Assembly (NCBI RefSeq): GCF_041200175.1
Contig: NZ_CP165727.1
Coordinates: forward strand, 3,695,501 to 3,759,500
DNA length: 64,000 nt
Reading direction: 5' to 3'
From: Streptomyces sp. R33
GTDB taxonomy: Bacteria > Actinomycetota > Actinomycetes > Streptomycetales > Streptomycetaceae
Shown: piece by piece, positions 48,974-56,479 of the stretch
Position numbering within the stretch: position 1 is the first letter of the stretch
Layout of the letters: every line of letters starts with the position of its first letter
The notes under the pieces: generated by a model
What the model saw: only the letters and a program-made list of their open reading frames with translations
Told to the model about the DNA's origin: nothing
The model's database searches: none
Program-made: the position numbers and the translations under genes

Positions 48974-49720
48974 TTACTGCGCGAGACCCGAGGCGAACTC
49001 GTCGTACGGCACGGCGAAGTGCCATGCCGCGTCGCGGACTTGGCAGTATCGGTTGACCTCCACTGGTTCGGTGATCACCTCGACGTCGAGCAGGTTGTCG
49101 TCTTCGTCGAAGTTGAGCAGCGCGACGAACGTGGAGTCGAAGATCCAGAAGTCCTCTGCCGGCAGCCGCAGCCGGTCCGCCTCCGCGCGCGACAGGTTGC
49201 GGATGTCCTCTCCCACCGCGCAATTCCGCTTGGCGTTGTCGAGCAGGTAGAGCTGCCCCGGGGTCGGCGGGTCGTCGACGAGGCGCACGCGCTCCACGCG
49301 CTTGCCCTGGGAGGTCTGCGTCCGCATGGTGCGAGACCACGCGTCGTCGTAGTCCCACTCGATGGGCAGACCCGCCGCGAACTGTGCGTAGGTGTCGGTG
49401 GCCTCGTCGGAGGCGAAGCGTCGCCTGGTCTCCAGCCGCCAGGCAGTGTGCTCGAAGTTCTCGAAGAGGTCCCCGAACGCATCCAGATCGATGATCCGCG
49501 GCACGCGGGCGACCTCCTTGGGCCCGAAGTCGACTAGCAGCTCCCGCGGAACCACGATCGGAACCTCCCCCTCACCGAGGTGCCGGAGCTGGGCGATGTC
49601 CTCAGGATCGCTGAGCGGTAACCCGTGTACGACCACCTCCCCGCTGTCCAAGTCCTCGTGGATGGCGGGACAGCCCCCGCCGCCCGATCCCGTGCCGTTG
49701 AAACGCAGTCGACGTGCCAT
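48974..49720 (-). CDS. DUF6879-like protein, partner of an XRE-DUF5753 regulator
   Basis: 248 residues from ATG 49720 (GGAAAGGTG upstream). Hydrophilic, with ENFEHTAWRLETRRRFASDEA, PIEWDYDDAWSRTMRTQTSQGKR and NFDEDDNLLDVEVI, the pattern of the DUF6879 proteins regularly adjacent to XRE-DUF5753 genes in Streptomyces. A likely signal input or antagonist of the neighbouring DNA-binding protein. No catalytic motif. Upstream is a divergent region with phased direct repeats. Confidence 0.85.
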   Translation of the reverse strand: MARRLRFNGTGSGGGGCPAIHEDLDSGEVVVHGLPLSDPEDIAQLRHLGEGEVPIVVPRELLVDFGPKEVARVPRIIDLDAFGDLFENFEHTAWRLETRRRFASDEATDTYAQFAAGLPIEWDYDDAWSRTMRTQTSQGKRVERVRLVDDPPTPGQLYLLDNAKRNCAVGEDIRNLSRAEADRLRLPAEDFWIFDSTFVALLNFDEDDNLLDVEVITEPVEVNRYCQVRDAAWHFAVPYDEFASGLAQ

Positions 49721-49803
49721 GACCACACCTTTCCGCTGAAGTTCGGCCCCTTCAGCATTCACCGGACGGCAGTCCCTGCGGTAGCGGATACCCAAGACCA
49801 CAT

Positions 49804-49851
49804 GCGAACACGCGAGAACACCGGGATGCCGTGCGAGAACAGGCGAGAACA
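49804..49851. promoter_or_regulatory. helically phased GCGAGAACA direct repeats
   Basis: Perfect GCGAGAACA copies at 49812-49820, 49833-49841 and 49843-49851 (spacings 21 and 10 bp, two and one turns), with a partial GCGAACA at 49804. They lie between the XRE/DUF6879 operon and two small divergent genes. Likely operator for the XRE-DUF5753 protein. Confidence 0.6.
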
Positions 49852-49892
49852 AGCCGTGGCAGCGCCAACATGGTGCGCCTAGCGTCCAGTTC

Positions 49893-50087
49893 ATGGCCTC
49901 ACAGACCACCATGAGCCCAGCCGTCCACCTCTCCCTCCCCGCCGACGCCCCGAGACCGGCCGCCGACTGCGACGTGTGTGCGGCGCTGGCCGGGCAGCGT
50001 TCGGAGGCCCACCGGCGGGGTGATCACTCGGCGGTGTCGGACTGCAACGTCGAGATCGTCGCGCACCGCGGGCGGAGCCGGTGCTGA
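49893..50087 (+). CDS. small conserved-looking CxxC protein
   Basis: 64 residues from ATG 49893. A Pro-rich start is followed by DCDVCAALAGQRSEAHRRGD and DCNVEIVAHRG; Cys 27/30 could bind a metal. I recall small Streptomyces proteins with this CDVCAAL core beside DUF5753 loci. TAGCGT at 49880-49885 ends 7 nt before the start, so a leaderless message is likely. It overlaps the next gene by 7 nt. Confidence 0.7.
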   Translation: MASQTTMSPAVHLSLPADAPRPAADCDVCAALAGQRSEAHRRGDHSAVSDCNVEIVAHRGRSRC

Positions 50088-50365
50088 GCCCGCGGGCCGT
50101 GGTCCGGTACGTCGCGCACACCGTCCGGCACGCGCCCGAGGGCGGGATCACCTACGAGGTGTTCTGCTCGGCGTACCGCTGCGGGGCCGAGTCCGGACCG
50201 CAGGACGCGCAGGAGACCGCTCAGGACTGGGCCCTTCGGCACACCGGGCGGACCGGCCACGATCTGTTCCGCCGGGTGTTCACCGACCACGCCCGCGTCA
50301 CGCGGACGGACGGGCCGTCTCACGATCCGGGCCGGGTTGGCCCGGGAGGGGGCGGGCGGCCATAA
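50081..50365 (+). CDS. small DUF7848-like protein
   Basis: 94 residues from GTG 50081, overlapping the preceding gene by 7 nt. The sequence SPRAVVRYVAHTVRHAPEGG, then VFCSAYRCGAESGP, with RTGHDLFRRVFTDHARVTR resembles small actinobacterial proteins (DUF7848 type) found beside XRE-DUF5753 regulators. Two cysteines (CSAYRC) are present. The role is unknown; the pair sits under the phased repeats. Confidence 0.72.
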   Translation: MLSPRAVVRYVAHTVRHAPEGGITYEVFCSAYRCGAESGPQDAQETAQDWALRHTGRTGHDLFRRVFTDHARVTRTDGPSHDPGRVGPGGGGRP

Positions 50366-50366
50366 T
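50337..50366 (+). promoter_or_regulatory. promoter of the chorismate mutase transcript
   Basis: TTGGCC (50337-50342), 18-bp spacer, CATAAT (50361-50366), placing the start site near the ATG of the leader peptide at 50374. A clear -10 in very GC-rich DNA. Confidence 0.6.
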
Positions 50367-50373
50367 CCAGTCC

Positions 50374-50442
50374 ATGCGCAAGCAGCTGAGCTTCCTCTTT
50401 ACCTATGGCACCGGCCGGTCCGGTCGCCATGGGTCCTCGTGA
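50374..50442 (+). CDS. leader peptide of the chorismate mutase attenuator
   Basis: 22 codons and TGA. The peptide begins MRKQLSFLFTYGTGR and carries Phe, Phe and Tyr within five residues (SFLFTY), then a GC-rich end. ATG 50374 lies 7 nt after CATAAT, so it would be translated leaderless. It is too short and too specific to be an ordinary gene, and a strong hairpin follows before aroQ. In phenylalanine/tyrosine shortage a ribosome would stall at the codons, the standard arrangement for attenuation. Confidence 0.7.
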   Translation: MRKQLSFLFTYGTGRSGRHGSS

Positions 50443-50466
50443 TGCTCGCTTGAGCCGCTGACTTCC

Positions 50467-50502
50467 CAGAGCGCCCCGGTCCGACAGGACCGGGGCGCTC
50501 TG
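50467..50502 (+). terminator. attenuator hairpin before the chorismate mutase gene
   Basis: Perfect 16-bp stem (50467-50482 with 50487-50502), GACA loop, followed by GCGTTTCC; 24 bp after the leader stop and 41 bp before the mutase ATG. It could alternatively just end the upstream small-gene transcript. Confidence 0.75.
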
Positions 50503-50543
50503 GCGTTTCCGCTCCTGCCGGCACTACCCACAGGAGTAAGAAC

Positions 50544-50804
50544 ATGACCGTGACCACCACCCCCGCGCAGCTGATCGCCGAGTCCCGCCGGCGCATCGAC
50601 GCCATCGACGACCGGATCATCGGCCTGATCCAGGAGCGGATGGCCGTCTCGACCGTCATCCAGGAGGCCCGGATCTCCTCGGGCGGCCGCCGGGTGAACC
50701 TCTCGCGCGAGATGGAGGTGCTCGAGCACTGGCGCGATGCCCTCGGGAAGCCGGGTACCGCGCTCGCCATGACCCTGCTGGAGCTGTGCCGCGGCCGCGT
50801 CTGA
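50544..50804 (+). CDS. monofunctional chorismate mutase, AroQ type
   Basis: 86 residues. Matches the AroQ helical fold: AESRRRIDAIDDRIIGLIQERMAVSTVIQEARI with the catalytic Arg pair, Lys replaced by the Arg-rich LSREMEVLEHW region. Converts chorismate to prephenate, the branch point of Phe and Tyr synthesis. The Phe/Tyr-rich leader peptide and terminator just upstream suggest end-product control. ATG 50544 follows AGGAGTAAG. Confidence 0.92.
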   Translation: MTVTTTPAQLIAESRRRIDAIDDRIIGLIQERMAVSTVIQEARISSGGRRVNLSREMEVLEHWRDALGKPGTALAMTLLELCRGRV

Positions 50805-51013
50805 CGCCTGTTCGTCACTCGTCCGGACCGTGACCGGCCCCTGAAGGGCTTCGTTGGTGTGGATGGCCGCGTCAGCCAGGCGCGGGACCGAGCACCACGC
50901 GTGGCTCCGCCGGAGCGATGAGACGTACGGCCCGTGGGGACGTCCGTCGTGGGACCTCGCTCCTTCGCGTGACCGGACGGCAGGGGACAGCAGCCCGGTC
51001 ACCCCGGAAAAGG

Positions 51014-51047
51014 ACGGCCGGCCCAGGGGACGCCCCGGGCCGGCCGT
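51014..51047. terminator. bidirectional terminator upstream of the surface protein 3-prime end
   Basis: 11-bp outer stem (51014-51024 with 51037-51047) and an inner GGGG/CCCC stem, one bulged A. In the 262-bp gap 50805-51066 between convergent genes I see nothing else. Confidence 0.85.
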
Positions 51048-51066
51048 TCTGCGTCTTCGACTGCGC

Positions 51067-52749
51067 CTACGCGTGCCCGCCGGACCGGCGGCGCACCCCC
51101 ACGTACAGCGCACCGCCGACGGCCACGGCCGCCAGCGCGCCCAGCGCGAGCGGGCCGACGGAGCTGCCGGTCGAGGCCAGGTTGCCTCCCGTCGCGCCCG
51201 CGGCGGTGGTGGAGGACGACGCGGTCGGCGTGGCCGACGCCGAGGCGGACGCGGACGGCGACGGCGAGGCGGAGGCCGAGGTGGACGGGCTCGGGCTCGT
51301 ACCGCCCTTGACCTCGACCACGAACGCGGCCTGCGCGTTGCCCGCGACCGGGTCGAAGGCGAGCGGCTTGGTGCCGCCCGCGACCGGCTCGCCGACGGTG
51401 ACCGAGCCCTTGGCGTTCGCCACGGCCTTCTCGATCTTCATCGCGAACCGGTTGGCGTACGTACCGGGGACGTCCGCGAACAGCCCGCCGTCGCAGAAGT
51501 AGCGGGGCGCGCCCAGCTGCTCCGCGCGCTCGCTCCCGTCGATGCTGACCGCGCGGCAGTTCCGGGGCACGTCCGTCACCTGCACGCCGGCCGGCATCAC
51601 GATGTCGGTACGGGCCACGCTCTGGCCCGAGCGCAGGTGGCTGATCACGGCCGGGCCCTTGTTGCGGAAGCCGAGCTCGGCCACGACCGTGTCGCCCACC
51701 TTGCCGGAGGGCGAGGCGGTGACCGCCTCGAAGTCGGCCCGGGCGCCCTTGGCGGTGAACTCGAAGCTGCGCTCGTTGTCACCGGGGTTGAGGTCGGTGT
51801 TCTCGGCGCGCCTGGCGTTGCGCGGGTCCAGGTTGGAGTCCGTGACCGGCACCGCGGCCGACGCCTTGACCAGCTTCAGCTTCTTGCCGGTGGCCGGCTT
51901 GTCCTCGGGCGCGTCCTTGCTCGGCGCCGGGTCGGGGACGACCCCGTACCGCAGCCGGTCCTGGTAGGCCCGCTCGGTCGTCTTGAGGTGCAGCGGGGAG
52001 TCGGGGGCGAGCTGGTAGGACTCGCCGGGCAGGAACTCGCCCTCGACGAGGCAGACCGTGGTGGCGCCCATGCCGCCGTGGTCCTGGCGCCGGCAGTTGT
52101 CGTACGTCTCCGCCGGCTCCAGGCCGGCCGAGGCGTCCAGCTCCAGCGCCACCGACTTGGCGGGCAGCGTGCCCCGGTTCGCAAACGCGAGCGGCAGGTC
52201 CTGCTGCTCGCCCGCCGTCACGTCGGCCCGGAGCTTCAGCTCGCCCAGGTGCAGGTCGGGGCCGCCGACGGTCAGTTTGGTGGTGACGGGCGTGACGCTC
52301 GCCCCCGTCACCTTGCCGGTGACGGCGATCTCACCGCTCGCGCCGTTCTTGCTGTCCTTGGCGGCGGAGACGAGCAGGTCGAAGCTGTTGCCGTTCCCGC
52401 CGGTCCCGACCGACAGGCCCTGCTGCTTGCAGACGATCGCGGTGGCGCTCGTGGTGCAGTTCGGCCTGGGCTTGGCCGGGTCGAGCCGGACCGATGCCAC
52501 CCCGGCGACCTTGGTCAGGTCGACGGTGACGGTGAACTCGCCCGGGAAGCTGTTGCCGGGGCCCACGTAGGCCAGGTCGTAGCGAAGGCTCCGCTCCTTC
52601 GAGGCGCCCGAGTCCGGGTACGGCTGGAGCACCTGGGCGGAGGGGCCGCCGAGCGGGAAGGCCGGTTCCGCGGCGAGCGCGGGGGCGGCCGCGCCGAGGC
52701 TCAGCGTCGCCAACCCCGTAGCTGCCAAAAGGGAGATGCGCTTGTCCAT
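51067..52749 (-). CDS. secreted surface protein with LAXTG sortase-anchoring signal
   Basis: 560 residues. An N-terminal signal peptide (KRISLLAATGLATLSLGAAAPALA) is followed by two to three beta-rich domains, a Ser/Pro/Thr-rich wall-spanning stretch (SPSPSTSASASPSPSAS), and a C-terminal LASTG (524-528), hydrophobic helix and RRRSGGHA tail. LAXTG is the recognition motif of the class E sortase of Streptomyces; such proteins are covalently attached to the wall. Repeated internal Cys residues (NCTTSATAIVC, NCRRQDHGG, NCRAV) may form disulfides. Ligand unknown. Confidence 0.9.
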   Translation of the reverse strand: MDKRISLLAATGLATLSLGAAAPALAAEPAFPLGGPSAQVLQPYPDSGASKERSLRYDLAYVGPGNSFPGEFTVTVDLTKVAGVASVRLDPAKPRPNCTTSATAIVCKQQGLSVGTGGNGNSFDLLVSAAKDSKNGASGEIAVTGKVTGASVTPVTTKLTVGGPDLHLGELKLRADVTAGEQQDLPLAFANRGTLPAKSVALELDASAGLEPAETYDNCRRQDHGGMGATTVCLVEGEFLPGESYQLAPDSPLHLKTTERAYQDRLRYGVVPDPAPSKDAPEDKPATGKKLKLVKASAAVPVTDSNLDPRNARRAENTDLNPGDNERSFEFTAKGARADFEAVTASPSGKVGDTVVAELGFRNKGPAVISHLRSGQSVARTDIVMPAGVQVTDVPRNCRAVSIDGSERAEQLGAPRYFCDGGLFADVPGTYANRFAMKIEKAVANAKGSVTVGEPVAGGTKPLAFDPVAGNAQAAFVVEVKGGTSPSPSTSASASPSPSASASASATPTASSSTTAAGATGGNLASTGSSVGPLALGALAAVAVGGALYVGVRRRSGGHA

Positions 52750-52843
52750 GAAGATCGAGACCGCCGAGAGCGGGTCACAGTTGCACGCTTGGCGGCGTGA
52801 CGGGCATCACATGCAACCATCCGGACTGATCACCTGTCACTTA

Positions 52844-52902
52844 TGTACGCGGCGGCGGGTTCTGCGCTCGGAGGGGGAGCGCAGAACCTGCCGCCGCGTA
52901 CA
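52844..52902 (-). terminator. terminator of the SSADH-GMC operon
   Basis: 26-bp stem (52844-52869 with 52877-52902), one mismatch, 7-nt loop, 15 bp downstream of the GMC stop and about 95 bp upstream of the surface protein start. Confidence 0.9.
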
Positions 52903-52916
52903 CGTGTCACGGTGTC

Positions 52917-54710
52917 TCACGCCTTCTTCGGAACCTCCGGCACCGGCAGCAGCAAGGGCAGCCGCAATGCGCCGAACGCCTCCTTCGGAACCGCCGGACG
53001 GACCGGTTCCACCGCCGCCAGCCGGGTGTAGGCCCCGCCCTGCTCAGGTCGCGGGTCCTGCTCGCCCTTGTTCGGCCAGTACGACATCGCCCGCTCCGCC
53101 TGCGCCGTGATCGTCAGCGACGGGTTCACCCCGAGGTTCGCGGAGACCGCCGAGCCGTCCACCACCGAGATGCCCGGGTGCCCGTACAGCCGGTGGTACG
53201 GGTCCACCACGCCCTCCTCGGCGGAGGCGCCGATCGGGCAGCCGCCGAGGAAGTGCGCGGTCAGCGGGGTGCCCATCAGCTCGCCGATGTTGCTGCCCGG
53301 GAAGCCGTTGATCTCCTCGGCCAGCAGGGTGGCCGCCTCGGTGGCCTCCTTGATCTGCACCGGGTTCGGCGCGCCGTGCCCCTGGCGGGCGGTGAGCAGG
53401 CCCTTCCCGAGGCCGCCGGGCTTGCGGTACGTCGTCAGCGAATTGTCCAGCGACTGCATGACGAGGCCGATGATCGTCCGCTCCGACCAGCGCCGGTTGG
53501 ACAGCGAGCGCGCCAGCTGCACCGGGTGCCTCGCGGTCCGGGCGAACCACGCCCGGACCCGGTGCCTGCTGAACGGCACCTGGAGCACGGTCATGAACCC
53601 CATGGCGTTGGAGCCCTTGCCGTAGCGGACGGGCTCGATGTGGGTGTCGGCGTCGGGGTGCACGGACGAGGTGATCGCCACGCCCCGGGTGAAGTCGGCG
53701 CGCTGCTCCTCACCGGGGCCCGCACCGCGGCGCCTGCGGTAGCGGCGGTCGTCGGTCTGCGCGCCGACCAGGCCCTCCGAGTTGGTCCGGGTCAGCTCGC
53801 CGAGCCGCTCCGAGATCCGCGGGAGCAGCCCGTTGTCCTTCATGGTGTGCAGCAGGGTCTGGGTGCCGTACGTGCCCGCCGCGACGACGACGTACCGGGC
53901 GCGCAGCTCCTTGGCGGCGCCCCGGCGGCGCGCATCGGTGGGGACGGTGCGGATCCGGTAGCCGCCGCCCTGGTGCTCGGCGAGCGCGGTGACGGTGGTC
54001 ATCGGGTGGATGACGGCGCCGGCGCGCTCGGCGAGGTGGAGGTAGTTCTCGTTCAGGGTGTTCTTCGCGCCGTGGCGGCAGCCGGTCATGCACTCGCCGC
54101 ACTCGGTGCAGGCCCTGCGGGCGGGGCCTGCGCCGCCGAAGTACGGGTCGGGGACCTCCTGGCCGGGGCGGGCCTCGCAGCCGCCCTCGGCATCCGCGCC
54201 GTCGCCGAAGAAGACGCCGACCGGAGCCATGTGGAAGGAGTCCCCGACGCCCATCTTCTCGGCGGCGGCCTTCAGATGGACGTCGGAGGGGGTCAGCGTC
54301 GGGTTGAGGCGTACGCCGAGCATCCGCTTGGCCTGGTCGTAGTACGGGGCGAGTTCCTCGCGCCAGTCGGTGATGGACGCCCACTGCCGGTCCTCGAAGA
54401 AGGCGGTGGGCGGCACGTACAGGGTGTTGGCGTAGTTGAGCGAGCCGCCGCCCACCCCGGCGCCCGCGAGCACCATCACGTTGCCGAGCAGGTGGATCCG
54501 CTGGATCCCGTACAGCCCGAGGGCCGGGGCCCACAGGTAGTTCCGCAGGTCCCAGCTGTTGCGTGGCAGGCTCTCGCGGGTGAACCGGCGTCCGGCCTCC
54601 AGGACGCCGACCCGGTACCCCTTCTCGGTCAGCCGCAGCGCCGAGACCGACCCTCCGAAGCCCGATCCGATGACGATGACGTCGTAGTCGTAATCGTGGT
54701 CGTACGACAC
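52917..54710 (-). CDS. GMC-family FAD oxidoreductase, cholesterol-oxidase-like (ChoD type)
   Basis: 597 residues. FAD-binding VIVIGSGFGGSVSALRLTE and VLEAGRRF at the N-terminus, LAGAGVGGGSLNYANTL, a ferredoxin-like CTECGECMTGC, and the C-terminal HFLGGCPIG and VVDGSAVSANLGVNPSLTI. This layout is that of ChoD-like GMC oxidoreductases of actinobacteria; the true substrate is unproven. GTG 54710 is preceded by a 32-nt gap from the SSADH gene, so the two form an operon. Confidence 0.93.
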   Translation of the reverse strand: MSYDHDYDYDVIVIGSGFGGSVSALRLTEKGYRVGVLEAGRRFTRESLPRNSWDLRNYLWAPALGLYGIQRIHLLGNVMVLAGAGVGGGSLNYANTLYVPPTAFFEDRQWASITDWREELAPYYDQAKRMLGVRLNPTLTPSDVHLKAAAEKMGVGDSFHMAPVGVFFGDGADAEGGCEARPGQEVPDPYFGGAGPARRACTECGECMTGCRHGAKNTLNENYLHLAERAGAVIHPMTTVTALAEHQGGGYRIRTVPTDARRRGAAKELRARYVVVAAGTYGTQTLLHTMKDNGLLPRISERLGELTRTNSEGLVGAQTDDRRYRRRRGAGPGEEQRADFTRGVAITSSVHPDADTHIEPVRYGKGSNAMGFMTVLQVPFSRHRVRAWFARTARHPVQLARSLSNRRWSERTIIGLVMQSLDNSLTTYRKPGGLGKGLLTARQGHGAPNPVQIKEATEAATLLAEEINGFPGSNIGELMGTPLTAHFLGGCPIGASAEEGVVDPYHRLYGHPGISVVDGSAVSANLGVNPSLTITAQAERAMSYWPNKGEQDPRPEQGGAYTRLAAVEPVRPAVPKEAFGALRLPLLLPVPEVPKKA

Positions 54711-54742
54711 TGCTTGTGCCTCCCGGTTGGGTCCTGGCGTGT

Positions 54743-56371
54743 CTAGCGCAGACGGAGAGCCTTCATGACCTTGAGGCTGCGGGTCATGAACGCCGCGTAC
54801 CTCTCGTCGTCCATGCCCAGCGAGGGCGCCATCGGGAGCAGACGCTGGTGGGCGACGGTCTGGGCCTCGGTGTACTTGAGGATGCCCTCGGAGCCGTGGC
54901 GGCGGCCGAGGCCGGAGTCCTTCATGCCGCCCATGGGCGCCTGGGCGCTGCCGTAGGCGGGGGCGTAGCCCTCGTTGATGTTGACCGTGCCGGTGCGCAG
55001 GCGGGCGGCGACGGCGTGGCCGCGGCGGGCGTCCTTGGTCCAGACGCTGGAGTTGAGCCCGTACGCGGTGGAGTTGGCCTGCGCGACGGCCTCGTCCTCG
55101 TCGGTGAAGCGGTAGATCGAGACCACCGGGCCGAACGTTTCCTCGCCGCAGACCGCCATCGGCGCCTCGACGCCGTCGAGGATGGTGGGCTCGTAGAAGA
55201 GCGGGCCGATGTCGGGGCGGGCGGTGCCGCCCGCGACGAGGGTGGCACCCTTGGCGACGGCCTCGTCGACGTGCCGCTGGACGGTCTCCAGCTGGCGCTC
55301 GCCGACCAGTGAGCCCATGTCCGCGCCGTACGCGAGGGAGGCGCCGAGCCGCATGGCCTTCGTACGGGCGGCGAAGCGCTCGACGAACGCGTCGGCGATC
55401 GAGGCGTGGACGTACAGCCGCTCGATGGAGATGCAGAGCTGGCCGGCGGAGGAGAAGCAGGCGCGGACGGCGCCCGCGGCGGCCTTCTCGATGTCGGCGT
55501 CGTGCAGCACGAGCATGGCGTTCTTGCCGCCGAGCTCGAGCGAGACCCCGACGAGGCGGGCCGCGGCACCCTGGGCGACCTCGCGGCCGGTCCGCGTGGA
55601 GCCGGTGAAGGAGACGTAGTCGGCGTGCCGGACCACCTCCGGGCCGACGACGGGCCCGTCGCCGAGCACGATCTGGAAGACCTCGGCGGGCAGTCCGGCC
55701 TCGATCAGCAGGTCACGGGCCCACAGGGCGGTGAGCGCGGTCTCGGTGTCGGGCTTCATGACGACGGCGTTGCCGGAGACGAACGCGGGCAGCGCGTCAC
55801 CGACGGACAGCTCGAGGGGGTAGTTCCAGGGGGCGATCTGGCCGACGACCCCGCGCGGCTGGCGCAGCTCGGTGACCTTGGTGAGGGTGGGCATGGCACC
55901 CGTGTGGCCTTTGGGGCGCAGGTACGCGGGGGCCTTGCGCCCGTAGTGCCGGGCGGCGACGGCGACGGCCTGCACCTCCTCGTGGGCGTGCAGGCGGGCC
56001 TTGCCGGTCTCCAGCTGGATCAGGTCGAGCACCTCGGCCTGGCGGGCCAGGGCCAGGTCGTGGAAGCGGAGCAGTACGCCGGCCCGCTGGCGCACGGGGA
56101 CCGCGGCCCAGGCGCCCTGGGCGGCGCGGGCCCGGTCGAAGGCCTCGGCCACGTCCTCGGGAGTGGCCTCGGGCAGGTCCGCCAGCTTGGCCCCGGTGAA
56201 GGGGGTGTGGTTGGCGGTCCGGCCGGAGCCGATCACTCCGCGGGTGAGCCGGGTGACCAGGTCGGGGGTCACCACGTCGGCGGCGGTACGGGCACCGGCC
56301 GGGGCGGGGGCGACCGGGTTGGTGGGCTGCGGTGCGCTGCGGAGGGGGGCCGGGGCCTGCGAGTCCGTCAT
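54743..56371 (-). CDS. gabD2: succinate-semialdehyde dehydrogenase (NADP+)
   Basis: 542 residues, aldehyde dehydrogenase fold with GQIAPWNYPLEL (about 177-188), VVMKPDTE, FTGSTRTG, the catalytic Glu 279 in LELGGKNAM and Cys 313 in AGQLCIS. The family annotation as GabD2-type SSADH in actinobacteria fits. The N-terminal 45 residues are Pro/Ala-rich. First gene of the SSADH-GMC operon; a TetR-like palindrome (56403-56420) is 32 bp upstream. Substrate range not fixed by sequence. Confidence 0.9.
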   Translation of the reverse strand: MTDSQAPAPLRSAPQPTNPVAPAPAGARTAADVVTPDLVTRLTRGVIGSGRTANHTPFTGAKLADLPEATPEDVAEAFDRARAAQGAWAAVPVRQRAGVLLRFHDLALARQAEVLDLIQLETGKARLHAHEEVQAVAVAARHYGRKAPAYLRPKGHTGAMPTLTKVTELRQPRGVVGQIAPWNYPLELSVGDALPAFVSGNAVVMKPDTETALTALWARDLLIEAGLPAEVFQIVLGDGPVVGPEVVRHADYVSFTGSTRTGREVAQGAAARLVGVSLELGGKNAMLVLHDADIEKAAAGAVRACFSSAGQLCISIERLYVHASIADAFVERFAARTKAMRLGASLAYGADMGSLVGERQLETVQRHVDEAVAKGATLVAGGTARPDIGPLFYEPTILDGVEAPMAVCGEETFGPVVSIYRFTDEDEAVAQANSTAYGLNSSVWTKDARRGHAVAARLRTGTVNINEGYAPAYGSAQAPMGGMKDSGLGRRHGSEGILKYTEAQTVAHQRLLPMAPSLGMDDERYAAFMTRSLKVMKALRLR

Positions 56372-56402
56372 GGCGGTGAGCGTATTCCGCCTGCGAGGCT
56401 TT

Positions 56403-56420
56403 GGGTACCCGTCGGTAACC
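56403..56420. promoter_or_regulatory. TetR-like operator GGGTACC-CGTC-GGTAACC upstream of SSADH
   Basis: 18-bp inverted repeat with one mismatched pair around a 4-bp centre, 32 bp upstream of the SSADH ATG. Likely repressor site for the SSADH-GMC operon; the regulator is not in the window. Confidence 0.5.
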
Positions 56421-56479
56421 GGATTTTGCCATTTCCGCCAGCGATTGCTGGCAGGATGCCGGAATCGGGCCGGAAGGAA

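Noticed and set aside
45525..49358. Stop-free frame of about 1277 codons running from the aldolase back across guaA and the XRE gene
   Set aside because: Only the last 255 codons match a family. The remainder lies in a different frame of guaA and XRE genes and has shadow-type Arg/Pro composition.
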